Shown here: positions 1 to 5,841 of the stretch, in pieces
How positions within the stretch are numbered: the stretch's first letter is position 1
Layout of the letters: each line of letters starts with the position of its first letter
Assembly: GCA_001805375.1 (NCBI GenBank)
Contig: MHFY01000020.1
Coordinates: 10,562-23,711, forward strand
Length of the DNA stretch: 13,150 nt
Direction: 5' to 3'
From: Omnitrophica WOR_2 bacterium GWA2_47_8
GTDB taxonomy: Bacteria > Omnitrophota > Gorgyraeia > Zapsychrales > GWA2-47-8
Program-made: the position numbers and the translations under genes
The notes under the pieces: model-generated
Databases searched by the model: none
What the model was told of the DNA's origin: nothing
What the model saw: only the letters and a program-made list of their open reading frames with translations

Positions 1-207
1 TTTTTGGTCCTGCCGATCCAAGGAAAAAAAGACAAATTTATGTTCTTTCTCTCCCTCGTCACTCTTCCATTGATGTTAATTTTGTTCATAGATTTGAAAA
101 GCTCGTATTGGTTCCTCCCGAGACAATTTGTTTGGGTCATGCCTGCATTTGCGCTGTTTATAGGATGGTGCTGGGACGCGATTTTTCTTTGGGTAAAAGA
201 TCGCTGA
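1..207 (+). CDS. C-terminal end of polytopic membrane protein, probably GT-C type glycosyltransferase (partial)
   Basis: The frame is open from the first base, so the gene starts upstream of the window; the TTG at 4 is not a convincing start. The visible tail of about 68 residues has two hydrophobic segments, roughly residues 13-30 and 38-62. They are separated by a short loop reading SSYWFLPRQFVWVMPAF, and the protein ends in a basic VKDR tail. An aromatic-PRQ-hydrophobic-P pattern before the last membrane helix resembles the C-terminal part of ArnT/PMT-like glycosyltransferases, which move lipid-linked sugars at the membrane. No catalytic residue is in the window, so the family call is an inference from topology and this one motif. 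The TGA stop is at 205-207 with no clear terminator after it. Confidence 0.55.
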   Translation, partial: FLVLPIQGKKDKFMFFLSLVTLPLMLILFIDLKSSYWFLPRQFVWVMPAFALFIGWCWDAIFLWVKDR

Positions 208-256
208 CAAAACATTACTTGATCTCGCAAAGCACAAAATTGTTCCTTCGAATTAA

Positions 257-337
257 ATGATAAAAAAACCCTTAAATAACCCCCGATTGATTCTGTTTGT
301 GTGTTTTGCCGTTTTTTTGACGGTTAACATCCTAAAA
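257..337 (+). pseudogene. Possible truncated start of a membrane protein (27 codons)
   Basis: An ATG at 257 opens a 27-codon reading frame, MIKKPLNNPRLILFVCFAVF then LTVNILK. It has a basic start followed by a hydrophobic stretch of about 15-17 residues, like the first helix of a polytopic membrane enzyme. It stops at TAA 338-340, inside the first copy of the TAAATGGTGTC direct repeat. The simplest reading is a second membrane-protein gene, possibly related to the one ending at 207, whose remainder was lost when the repeat tract formed. No convincing SD precedes the ATG. A chance short ORF in AT-rich DNA is a real alternative. Confidence 0.3.
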
Positions 338-378
338 TAAATGGTGTCAAATAAATGGCAAATAAATGGTGTCAGGCA
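335..378 (+). repeat. TAAATGGTGTC direct-repeat tract, REP-like
   Basis: AAATAAATGGTGTC occurs at 335-348 and again at 360-373, with a shortened copy AAATAAATGGC at 349-359 between them. The last copy runs on into AGGCA, giving GGTGTCAGGCA, which is half of a potential GGTGTCAGGCACC-type palindrome. This looks like the edge of a dispersed palindromic (REP/RAYT-type) repeat or a recombination scar. It lies exactly between a truncated N-terminal fragment and a gltD C-terminal fragment. Whether it is dispersed genome-wide cannot be seen from one window. Confidence 0.55.
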
Positions 379-408
379 GATTCAAGGACCTAAGGTACAT
401 TCGTATCA

Positions 409-498
409 ATACGACAAAGTCGCCAATCACTGGTCGTCTGGGCCATCAACGAAGGCCGCGCCGCCGCCGAATGCGTGAATCAATATCTTTTGGTATAG
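409..498 (+). pseudogene. gltD: Decayed 3' end of glutamate synthase small subunit (gltD relic)
   Basis: In the frame with codon starts at 421, 424 and so on, the DNA reads RQSLVVWAINEGRAAAECVN, then QYLLV and TAG at 496-498. This matches the conserved C-terminus of the NADPH-dependent glutamate synthase beta subunit (the GQSLVVWAIxEGRxAAxxVxxYL pattern), which passes NADPH electrons through FAD to GltB. The expected RRGQS just before it appears only as IRQSRQS. In-frame similarity is lost upstream of about 409, and a TAA lies at 391-393, so only about 25-30 of some 480 codons survive. The fragment is GC-rich (CGCGCCGCCGCC) compared with the AT-rich DNA around it. It probably came from a rearrangement that joined it to the repeat tract at 335-378. 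The match was recognised by eye and is convincing over about 22 residues. Confidence 0.68.
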
Positions 499-662
499 CT
501 ATCAGCTTTCAGGTATCGGCCTTCAGTAGCTGTGAGCTTATCGCTAAAAAGCAGCTGAAAGTCCCGATTTTTCTTAAATTAATTTAGATGTAATCAGGAT
601 ATCCCAATTACTTCTAAAAAACTATTCTAGGAAAATTGGGACTGATGACTGACGCCTGATAG
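499..662 (+). repeat. Heptad-stutter inverted repeat element E1 (after the gltD relic)
   Basis: Immediately after the relic's TAG are four 7-mers: CTATCAG 499-505, CTTTCAG 506-512, then variants GTATCGG 513-519 and CCTTCAG 520-526. The far end carries inverted heptads at 642-648, 649-655 and 656-662; the last, CTGATAG, is the exact reverse complement of the first left heptad. Between them lie two smaller hairpins. One is 522-531 with 550-559, one mismatch and one G-U, followed by a T-rich run. The other is TCCCAATT 602-609 with AATTGGGA 634-641, flanked by ATCAGG 593-598 and CCTGAT 655-660. No ORF in the element looks real. It has the same format as the elements at 5749, 9094 and 12244, but more decayed. 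Confidence 0.55.
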
Positions 663-667
663 CTTTC

Positions 668-696
668 TTGACAGATCCTCTTAGTTTCTCTATGAT
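668..696 (+). promoter_or_regulatory. Sigma70-type promoter for the TPR lipoprotein gene
   Basis: TTGACA at 668-673 is a perfect -35 box. A 17-base spacer leads to TATGAT at 691-696, one base from consensus. Transcription would start near 703, giving a leader of about 45 bases before the ATG at 748. The promoter begins six bases after the repeat element ending at 662. No operator-like palindrome is evident around it. Confidence 0.7.
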
Positions 697-747
697 ATTC
701 ATAGGGTTTCATCCTTCCTTAAACATTTTTAAAAAGTGAGCCTTCCC

Positions 748-1248
748 ATGAAAAAAATATCCGTTTTTATTTTTGCCAGCGTATTATTTGCCGGATGCGG
801 TTCTCCAGCGTCCAAATCCAATTCAGCCGATACAAATCAGCAAGTGAAATCCCCCACAGAATCAGCCGAAACGATATCGTACTATTTAAAAGAAGGCGCC
901 GATAGTATCAATAACGGCGATGTGTCCAATGCCATCAAAAATTTTGGCGAGGCGATCAAAACCAACCCTCAAGATTCCAGAGCCTATGCCTTATTGGGCC
1001 AGGCCTATATGCGCCTTCAGCGTTATGATCAGGCCGCCGAGGCTTTCTCGACCGGCTTAAAGTTCAATCCCGAAAATGGCCATCTTAATTATCTTGCCGC
1101 TGTAACCTACGGGTTACAAGGGGACAAAGAAATGGCCACGCAGCATGCCCAAAAAAGTGTCCAGATCTTTCAGGATACTCACGATGAAGAGAATTTCAAA
1201 AGATCTCTCGCCCTTCTTCACGGGTTATTGAAACCTAACAATCCATAA
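748..1248 (+). CDS. TPR-repeat lipoprotein
   Basis: This 166-residue protein starts MKKISVFIFASVLFAGCGSP, a lipoprotein signal peptide with lipobox FAGC and lipidated Cys17. A Ser/Thr/Gln-rich linker (about 20-40) leads to about three tetratricopeptide repeats (roughly 44-145). The clearest is the second, with the GQAYMRLQRYDQAAEAFSTG pattern and the NP turn at its end. Such proteins are membrane-anchored adaptors; the partner is unknown. I chose ATG 748 over GTG 736 because the signal peptide then begins with the basic MKK. The AGTGAG at about 735-740 also then serves as SD with normal spacing. The gene is a single unit, with its own promoter at 668-696 and a 237-base gap to glpK. Class is certain, cellular role is not. 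Confidence 0.85.
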   Translation: MKKISVFIFASVLFAGCGSPASKSNSADTNQQVKSPTESAETISYYLKEGADSINNGDVSNAIKNFGEAIKTNPQDSRAYALLGQAYMRLQRYDQAAEAFSTGLKFNPENGHLNYLAAVTYGLQGDKEMATQHAQKSVQIFQDTHDEENFKRSLALLHGLLKPNNP

Positions 1249-1284
1249 GACGATACACGGTACAAATAATTTCCTCTGCTGACC

Positions 1285-1321
1285 CTAGAGGCTTTCGTGC
1301 CTAGACTATCCCCCTTGGGGA
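1285..1321 (+). terminator. Weak terminator-like hairpins after the TPR gene
   Basis: AGGC 1289-1292 can pair with GCCT 1299-1302 across a TTTCGT loop. A second palindrome, TCCCC 1309-1313 with GGGGA 1317-1321, follows. A pyrimidine-rich run lies 10-20 bases downstream at about 1332-1345, but there is no immediate U tract. It may end the TPR transcript, but the stems are short. Confidence 0.25.
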
Positions 1322-1342
1322 ATCCAAGTCAATCTTTCCTTT

Positions 1343-1377
1343 TTTCAAATTTGAAACTCTATTTCTTTTGTTATAAT
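1343..1377 (+). promoter_or_regulatory. glpK promoter with palindrome over the -35 region
   Basis: TATAAT at 1372-1377 is a perfect -10 box. The best -35 is TTGAAA 1351-1356 with a short 15-base spacer, or TTTGAA 1350-1355 with 16. It is embedded in a perfect 14-bp palindrome, TTTCAAATTTGAAA, at 1343-1356. A dimeric regulator binding there would block RNA polymerase, so this is a candidate operator for glycerol-linked control. No regulator gene lies nearby. The palindrome is A/T-rich and could be chance. Confidence 0.5.
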
Positions 1378-1424
1378 GATTCAACATTACCGCTCTTAAA
1401 AGTAAAGTAGCGATGTTGAATCAT
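1376..1424 (+). repeat. Long inverted repeat A in the glpK leader
   Basis: ATGATTCAACAT 1376-1387 and ATGTTGAATCAT 1413-1424 are exact reverse complements (12 bp). Inside them CGCT 1391-1394 pairs with AGCG 1409-1412, around an A-rich loop. The left arm overlaps the last two bases of the -10 box, so part of it would not be transcribed. This suggests a DNA-level site or an inserted palindromic element rather than a simple leader RNA hairpin. Confidence 0.6.
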
Positions 1425-1464
1425 CCTGAGGGCGTGAAAAGCACAGCGATCACGTCCGAAGGAT
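1423..1464 (+). repeat. Inverted repeat B in the glpK leader (CATCCTGAGGGCG type)
   Basis: ATCCTGAGGGCGTGA 1423-1437 pairs with TCACGTCCGAAGGAT 1450-1464: 12 Watson-Crick pairs, one G-U and two mismatches, with a 12-base loop. It abuts inverted repeat A. It ends seven bases before the glpK SD (AAAGGAA 1472-1478), so the hairpin does not cover the SD but could affect leader folding. The CATCCTGAG...CGAAGGAT form looks like a short dispersed palindromic repeat; a leader RNA switch is the alternative. Confidence 0.55.
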
Positions 1465-1485
1465 TACCTCAAAAGGAATCTTTCC

Positions 1486-2973
1486 ATGAAACGCACATTT
1501 ATTTTGGCTATCGATCAGGGGACCACGGGGTCCCGCGCTTTTCTTTTTGACGACAAAGGGCATATCGCCGCCAGCAGTTACCGGGAATTTAAACAGTATT
1601 ACCCAAAGCCGGGCTGGGTTGAGCACGACACGGATGAGATCTGGCGATCCTGTGTGACCGTTATTAAAGAAGCTGTTTCAAAGGCGAAGATCAAACAGAA
1701 CCAGATCGCGGCGATCGGGATCACCAATCAGCGTGAGACAACCGTGCTGTGGGACCGTAAAACCTCAAAGCCGGTCCACCGCGCGATTGTCTGGCAGTGC
1801 CGTCGGACCGCATCCCTTTGTGATGAATATAAGAAAAAGGGTTTAGAAACGACAGTCCGCGCAAAAACAGGCTTGGTCCTTGACCCGTATTTTTCCGGCA
1901 CCAAGATCAAATGGCTTCTGGATCATGTGGAAGGTTTACGGGAGGAAGCGGAACGGGGACAGATCTGTTTCGGCACGATCGACAGTTGGCTTATTTGGAA
2001 ATTGACCGGCGGCAAATCCCACGCCACCGACAACAGCAATGCCTCCCGCACGCTTCTTTTTAATATCGAAACCTTCAGATGGGACGAAGAACTCCTAAAA
2101 ATATTCGACATTCCGCACATTATCCTGCCGCGGGTTTTAAATTCCGGGGCCAATTTCGGAAGGACAGAAGGGCTTAAAAATTTCCTTAGCGCAGGCATTC
2201 CCATAACCGCTGTCATGGGTGACCAGCAGGCCGCGCTTTTTGGGCAGGGATGTTACGAAGCCGGCTCTATAAAAAACACCTACGGCACGGGATGCTTTTT
2301 GGTGCTTAATACAGGGAAAAAGAAGATCGCCTCAGAGGAGGGCTTGCTCTCGACGGTGGCCAGTGATATCGAAGGAAAGCCTATTTACGCGCTGGAGGGT
2401 TCGATCTTTATTGCCGGGGCGGTGATCCAGTGGCTGCGGGACGAACTTAAGATCATAAAAAATGCAGCTGATACTGAAACATTGATCAAAGGATTAAATG
2501 ATACCAACGGCGTTTATTTTGTTCCGGCCTTTGCCGGTTTAGGCGCGCCGTATTGGGACAGCGGGGCAAGAGGATTGATCAGCGGTTTAACCCGCGGGGC
2601 CAACGCCAAACATATCATCCGCGCGGCTTTGGAATCCATTTGTTATCAGACGAAGGACGTATTCGATATTATGCAAAAGGCCTATGGGTCTAAAATAGAA
2701 AGATTAAAAGTCGACGGCGGGGCCTGCCGGAATAATTTTCTCATGCAGTTCCAGTCGGATGTTTTAAACTGTTCTATTGTCCGTCCGGAAGTGATCGAAA
2801 CAACCGCGCAAGGCGCGGCGTATCTTTCGGGCTTGATGGCCGGGTTATGGCAAAAAGAAGATCTATTGAAATTGCAAAAGGTTGGCCGCACTTTTACTTC
2901 GCGGATGACTGAACAGCAGCGGCAGGGATTATATGACGGTTGGCTTAAGGCGGTTAAGAAAGTAAGGCCATGA
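1486..2973 (+). CDS. glpK: Glycerol kinase
   Basis: This FGGY-family kinase phosphorylates glycerol with ATP to sn-glycerol 3-phosphate in the cytoplasm. Its 495 residues match the family's usual ~500. The N-terminal ATP-binding loop AIDQGTTGSRAFLFD lies at about 8-22. Glycerol-contacting residues appear as R83 and E84 (NQRETT), Y135 (DPYFSGTK) and D246 (GDQQAA), nearly collinear with E. coli GlpK. The first FGGY signature is around 135-147 (YFSGTKIKWLLD). The second-domain signature VDGGACRNNFLMQFQSDV is at about 409-426. The start ATG has an AAAGGAA SD at 7 bases. Its last four bases overlap the glpD start, so the two are translationally coupled. No glycerol facilitator gene is adjacent, so entry is by diffusion or a channel encoded elsewhere. 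All key residues are present. Confidence 0.97.
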   Translation: MKRTFILAIDQGTTGSRAFLFDDKGHIAASSYREFKQYYPKPGWVEHDTDEIWRSCVTVIKEAVSKAKIKQNQIAAIGITNQRETTVLWDRKTSKPVHRAIVWQCRRTASLCDEYKKKGLETTVRAKTGLVLDPYFSGTKIKWLLDHVEGLREEAERGQICFGTIDSWLIWKLTGGKSHATDNSNASRTLLFNIETFRWDEELLKIFDIPHIILPRVLNSGANFGRTEGLKNFLSAGIPITAVMGDQQAALFGQGCYEAGSIKNTYGTGCFLVLNTGKKKIASEEGLLSTVASDIEGKPIYALEGSIFIAGAVIQWLRDELKIIKNAADTETLIKGLNDTNGVYFVPAFAGLGAPYWDSGARGLISGLTRGANAKHIIRAALESICYQTKDVFDIMQKAYGSKIERLKVDGGACRNNFLMQFQSDVLNCSIVRPEVIETTAQGAAYLSGLMAGLWQKEDLLKLQKVGRTFTSRMTEQQRQGLYDGWLKAVKKVRP

Positions 2974-4472
2974 TCCGCGACATTCACAGGTTCTCGCAGT
3001 ATGTTTATGATCTTTTGATCATCGGAGGCGGCATCAACGGCGCGGCCATCGCGAATCTGGCCGCGGGACATGGCTTGACGGTCGCCCTTATCGAAAAAGG
3101 AGATTTCGCCTCCGGCACCTCCAGCAAGACCACCAAACTTCTTCACGGCGGTATCCGCTATCTGGAAAATTTTGAATTTGATCTGGTGAAAGAATCCCTC
3201 CAAGAGCGGATCATTCAAATGAAGGCCGCCCCTCATCTGGTCAAACCTTTATCCTTTGTTATTCCAGTCTATAAAAATGACCGCAGGCCGTTATGGATGA
3301 TGAAGTTTGGCGTTACGCTTTATGATTTCTTAGGCGGGGAGCACAGTATCGGCAAACATCGTTTTTTAAACCCTTCCGAAGTTAAAGGCGAGATCCCTGA
3401 CATAGAAACGCAAGGGCTTCAGGGCGGTGTCACATATTTTGACGCGCAGATGAATGACGCGCGGCTGTGTTTGGAAAATGTCCTTATGGCGCATGAAAGG
3501 GGTGTTCATATCACGAACTATGTCGAAGCCCTTTCCTTTTTAAAAGAGAACGAGAAGGTCATCGGCATAAAAGCCAAGGGGCTGATCCGTAATATTGATT
3601 TTGAGATCAAGGCTAAAAATATTATCTGCGCCTTAGGGCCCTGGACGAACACTTTTTCTGAGAAGAACAAGGATGAGCTTTCCAACAAGGTCAGGACAAC
3701 CAAGGGCGTGCACATTGTTTATAAAGGGAATTTTTCCAAGAATGCGGTTTTGGTCACTAATCGCGATGATAAAAGGATATTTTTTGTTATCCCCTGGCAG
3801 GGAAATTCTTTGATCGGAACGACCGACACGGATTTTAAAGGCTCCCCTGATTCCGTGACAACGGAAAAAGAAGATGTCGCGTATCTTTTGCGGGAGGTTA
3901 AAAGGGTTTTTCCGACGGTGGATATCAAGGAAGAGAACATTATCACGACCTTCGCGGGCTTAAGGCCGCTGGTGTCCGCCCAAGGATCTCCTTCCAAAAT
4001 TTCCCGAAAGCATGGAATTACAAGGACAAAAGACGGTGTCTTTTGGGTGGCCGGAGGAAAATACACGACCTACCGCGTGATCGCCATGGATTGCCTTAAG
4101 ATGATCTATGGCCGGACTTTTCCTTTTTTAGAAGAGTTTATGCTTTATGGGAGCGGTTTGATCGAAGAATCCTCTCAAGAATTGGCCCGGCACTATGGCT
4201 TAGAGGAAGAGATCGTCGATCATTTAAAAAATACCTACGGCACGCGCTACTCGGACGTTTTAAAATTAACCAAACAAGACCCTTCCTGGAAAAGCAGGAT
4301 CTGCGCCTGCTCTCCGGCCATTGCCGCGCAAGTCGTGTATGCCATCAAATTTGAAATGGCCTTTAAGGACGAGGATATCATATGGCGCCGGCTTTCCTTG
4401 GGCTATCTTAATTGCCCCACCAGGCAGTGTTTTAAACAGATCGAGGCCTTGAGGAAAAGATTTATAAAATAA
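2970..4472 (+). CDS. glpD: FAD-dependent glycerol-3-phosphate dehydrogenase
   Basis: This 500-residue DAO-superfamily flavoenzyme oxidises glycerol 3-phosphate to dihydroxyacetone phosphate and passes electrons to the quinone pool at the inner membrane face. The dinucleotide-binding fold is clear: YDLLIIGGGINGAAIANLAA (about 13-32) with the acidic E42 ending strand beta2. The GlpD signature SGTSSKTTKLLHGGIRYLEN (about 48-67) follows, then AAPHLVKPLSFVIPVYK. GTTDTDFKG and TTFAGLRPLVS mark the substrate domain. VFWVAGGKYTTYRVIA closes the FAD domain, and the C-terminal DAO_C helical domain fills the last ~120 residues. The ATG overlaps the glpK stop (ATGA), so the pair forms one operon. An anaerobic GlpA-type subunit is possible, but no glpB/glpC genes follow. 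No strong terminator is visible downstream. Confidence 0.95.
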   Translation: MIRDIHRFSQYVYDLLIIGGGINGAAIANLAAGHGLTVALIEKGDFASGTSSKTTKLLHGGIRYLENFEFDLVKESLQERIIQMKAAPHLVKPLSFVIPVYKNDRRPLWMMKFGVTLYDFLGGEHSIGKHRFLNPSEVKGEIPDIETQGLQGGVTYFDAQMNDARLCLENVLMAHERGVHITNYVEALSFLKENEKVIGIKAKGLIRNIDFEIKAKNIICALGPWTNTFSEKNKDELSNKVRTTKGVHIVYKGNFSKNAVLVTNRDDKRIFFVIPWQGNSLIGTTDTDFKGSPDSVTTEKEDVAYLLREVKRVFPTVDIKEENIITTFAGLRPLVSAQGSPSKISRKHGITRTKDGVFWVAGGKYTTYRVIAMDCLKMIYGRTFPFLEEFMLYGSGLIEESSQELARHYGLEEEIVDHLKNTYGTRYSDVLKLTKQDPSWKSRICACSPAIAAQVVYAIKFEMAFKDEDIIWRRLSLGYLNCPTRQCFKQIEALRKRFIK

Positions 4473-4528
4473 TATAAATAGTATAAGTATTATAGATATC
4501 CATCCTTAGGCCCGCGCATACGAATCTG

Positions 4529-4556
4529 TTGACAAAAATCCCTTTAATGATATATT
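4529..4556 (+). promoter_or_regulatory. Sigma70-type promoter for carA
   Basis: TTGACA 4529-4534 is a perfect -35. A 16-base spacer leads to TATATT 4551-4556, one base from consensus. Transcription would begin near 4563 and give a leader of about 90 bases containing the palindrome at 4615-4646. It probably drives the whole carA-carB-purF-pyrG run, since I see no comparable promoter in the later gaps. Confidence 0.68.
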
Positions 4557-4614
4557 ACTCCAGGCTTCGGTCGTAAGAACCTCGCCCATTGAAAAATTTT
4601 CCACCTGAAGTAAA

Positions 4615-4646
4615 ATCCCGTTAGAAAATAAATTTTCTAACGGGAT
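4615..4646 (+). promoter_or_regulatory. Perfect 32-bp palindrome covering the carA ribosome-binding site
   Basis: Arms ATCCCGTTAGAAAAT 4615-4629 and ATTTTCTAACGGGAT 4632-4646 are exact reverse complements separated by only AA. The right arm ends eight bases before the carA ATG and contains GGGA (4642-4645), the only reasonable SD. Folded in RNA the stem would hide it. A TTG-started frame of 11 codons (from 4590) would end on a TAG at 4623-4625 inside the left arm. Options are translational control, a dimeric-repressor operator downstream of the promoter, or an inserted mobile palindrome. No T tract follows, so it is not a simple intrinsic terminator. Confidence 0.65.
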
Positions 4647-4653
4647 AAAATGC

Positions 4654-5763
4654 ATGGCTAAAGCGATCTTATATCTTGAAGACGGGGCAAACTTTTTAGG
4701 AGAAAGCCTCGCCCGAAAAGGGGAAACTGCGGGAGAAGTTGTCTTCAATACAGCCATGACCGGCTACCAAGAGATTTTGACCGACCCTTCCTACGCCGGG
4801 CAGATCGTTGTCATGACCTACCCTTTGATCGGTAACTATGGCGTGAATAAAGAAGACGTAGAGTCTAAAGGTGTTCACGTCAAAGGGTTTGTGGTCAAAG
4901 AGTTCTGCCGTTACCATTCCAATTATCGCGCCACTCAAAGCCTTATCGAATATTTAGACGAACATAAGATCCTCGCCATCGAAGGCGTGGATACCCGCGC
5001 GTTGACCCGGCACCTGCGTTTGTGCGGGGCCATGAAGGCCATCATTTCCACCAAAGATTTTGACCTCAAAAGTTTAGCCAAAAAAATTAAGGACGTCCCT
5101 TCCATGGAAGGCGCGGACTGGGTCAAGACCGTGGCCACCAAAAAAAAATATATCTGGCCGGCGGATAAATCGTTTAAAAAGCCGCGTTTTAAAGTGGCCG
5201 CGATCGACTGCGGGATCAAATTTAATATTTTGAGGATCCTGGCAAAATTGGGCTGCGAAACGCATGTTTTTCCGCCGGATACGACCGCCAAAGATATTCT
5301 AAGCATTGATCCCGACGGAGTATTCTTATCCAACGGCCCCGGAGACCCGGCAGCGGTCACCAGCGTGATCAGGACCGCGCAGGATCTGTTCGGCAAAAAG
5401 CCGATCTTCGGGATCTGTTTAGGTCATCAGATCTTAGGGCTGGCCTTAGGCGGCAAAACTTTTAAATTAAAATTCGGGCATCACGGCGCCAATCATCCGG
5501 TCAAGGATATGCTGGATAACCGCATCGGGATCACGTCTCAAAATCACGGATTTTGTGTGGATGTCAAAAGTTTGAAAAGCGGGGACGTGGAGATCATTGA
5601 TGTGAACTTAAATGACCAGACCGTGGAAGGCCTGCGCCATAAAAGGTTCCCTCTGCTGTCGGTCCAGCATCACCCGGAGGCCTGTCCCGGCCCGCATGAC
5701 GCGCAGTATTTGTTCAAACATTTTGTGCAAATGATGGAGAAAAAAACTAGAGGCCAGAAGTAA
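4654..5763 (+). CDS. carA: Carbamoyl-phosphate synthase small (glutaminase) subunit
   Basis: CarA hydrolyses glutamine and feeds ammonia to CarB for carbamoyl phosphate, the precursor of pyrimidines and arginine. Length is 369 residues, close to E. coli CarA (382). The N-terminal CPSase domain has FNTAMTGYQEILTDPSYAGQ (31-50) and YPLIGNYG. The class I amidotransferase domain starts near 180. It carries SNGPGDP (226-232), nucleophile C255 in GICLGHQ, and the remaining triad H340 and E342 in QHHPEA. ATG 4654 is chosen because the protein then starts at the usual MAKAILYLEDG. The SD (GGGA) is weak and lies in the palindrome arm. The last codons (GQK) and stop fall inside the heptad repeat at 5749, so the repeat encodes the C-terminal tail. 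The arrangement with carB 78 bases downstream is the usual one. Confidence 0.97.
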   Translation: MAKAILYLEDGANFLGESLARKGETAGEVVFNTAMTGYQEILTDPSYAGQIVVMTYPLIGNYGVNKEDVESKGVHVKGFVVKEFCRYHSNYRATQSLIEYLDEHKILAIEGVDTRALTRHLRLCGAMKAIISTKDFDLKSLAKKIKDVPSMEGADWVKTVATKKKYIWPADKSFKKPRFKVAAIDCGIKFNILRILAKLGCETHVFPPDTTAKDILSIDPDGVFLSNGPGDPAAVTSVIRTAQDLFGKKPIFGICLGHQILGLALGGKTFKLKFGHHGANHPVKDMLDNRIGITSQNHGFCVDVKSLKSGDVEIIDVNLNDQTVEGLRHKRFPLLSVQHHPEACPGPHDAQYLFKHFVQMMEKKTRGQK

Positions 5764-5829
5764 GAGGTCAGAAGTTGGAAAAGGCACAGAGATTTTCCGA
5801 TTTCTGGCTTCTTGCTTCTGACTTCTTGA
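5749..5829 (+). repeat. Heptad-stutter stem-loop E2 between carA and carB
   Basis: The left arm is four 7-mers starting at 5749, 5756, 5763 and 5770 (AGAGGCC, AGAAGTA, then near copies). The right arm is four 7-mers starting at 5802, 5809, 5816 and 5823 (TTCTGGC, TTCTTGC, then near copies). As RNA, 5749-5782 pairs with 5793-5826 over 34 positions: 27 Watson-Crick, six G-U and one C-A (5754/5821), around a 10-base loop. The carA TAA (5761-5763) is in the left arm. The stem ends 15 bases before the carB ATG, and no T tract follows, so it is not an ordinary terminator. It could protect the carA 3' end or tune carB translation. Confidence 0.75.
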
Positions 5830-5841
5830 AAATTTACAAAC

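Noticed and set aside
309..323. Terminator CCGT-T7-ACGG downstream of the first membrane gene
   Set aside because: The stem is only four pairs and the T run is in the loop rather than after the stem; it also lies within the possible 27-codon fragment.
366..587. A 73-codon open frame on the + strand
   Set aside because: It starts inside the direct-repeat tract, runs out of frame through the gltD relic and into the heptad element, has an Arg-rich low-complexity middle, and has no SD or recognisable domain.
335..662. A CRISPR array or insertion sequence in the gene-free stretch
   Set aside because: There are no regularly spaced identical repeats with unique spacers, and no transposase ORF or matched terminal inverted repeats.
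736..747. GTG at 736 as start of the TPR lipoprotein
   Set aside because: It would put MSLP before the basic MKK of the signal peptide and would consume the likely SD; ATG 748 fits better.
1249..1269. A further heptad element after the TPR gene stop (GACGATA, CACGGTA)
   Set aside because: Only two 7-mers agree (5 of 7 positions), and no inverted arm is visible nearby; it could be a decayed element but cannot be supported.
2682..3236. A 184-codon minus-strand open frame across the glpK-glpD junction
   Set aside because: It is antisense to the conserved signatures of both enzymes and its protein has no recognisable fold; it is a shadow of coding DNA.
4473..4498. A heptad element after the glpD stop
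   Set aside because: The DNA is A/T-only stutter with no consistent 7-base phase, and ATAATA/TATTAT pairing is expected by chance in such sequence.
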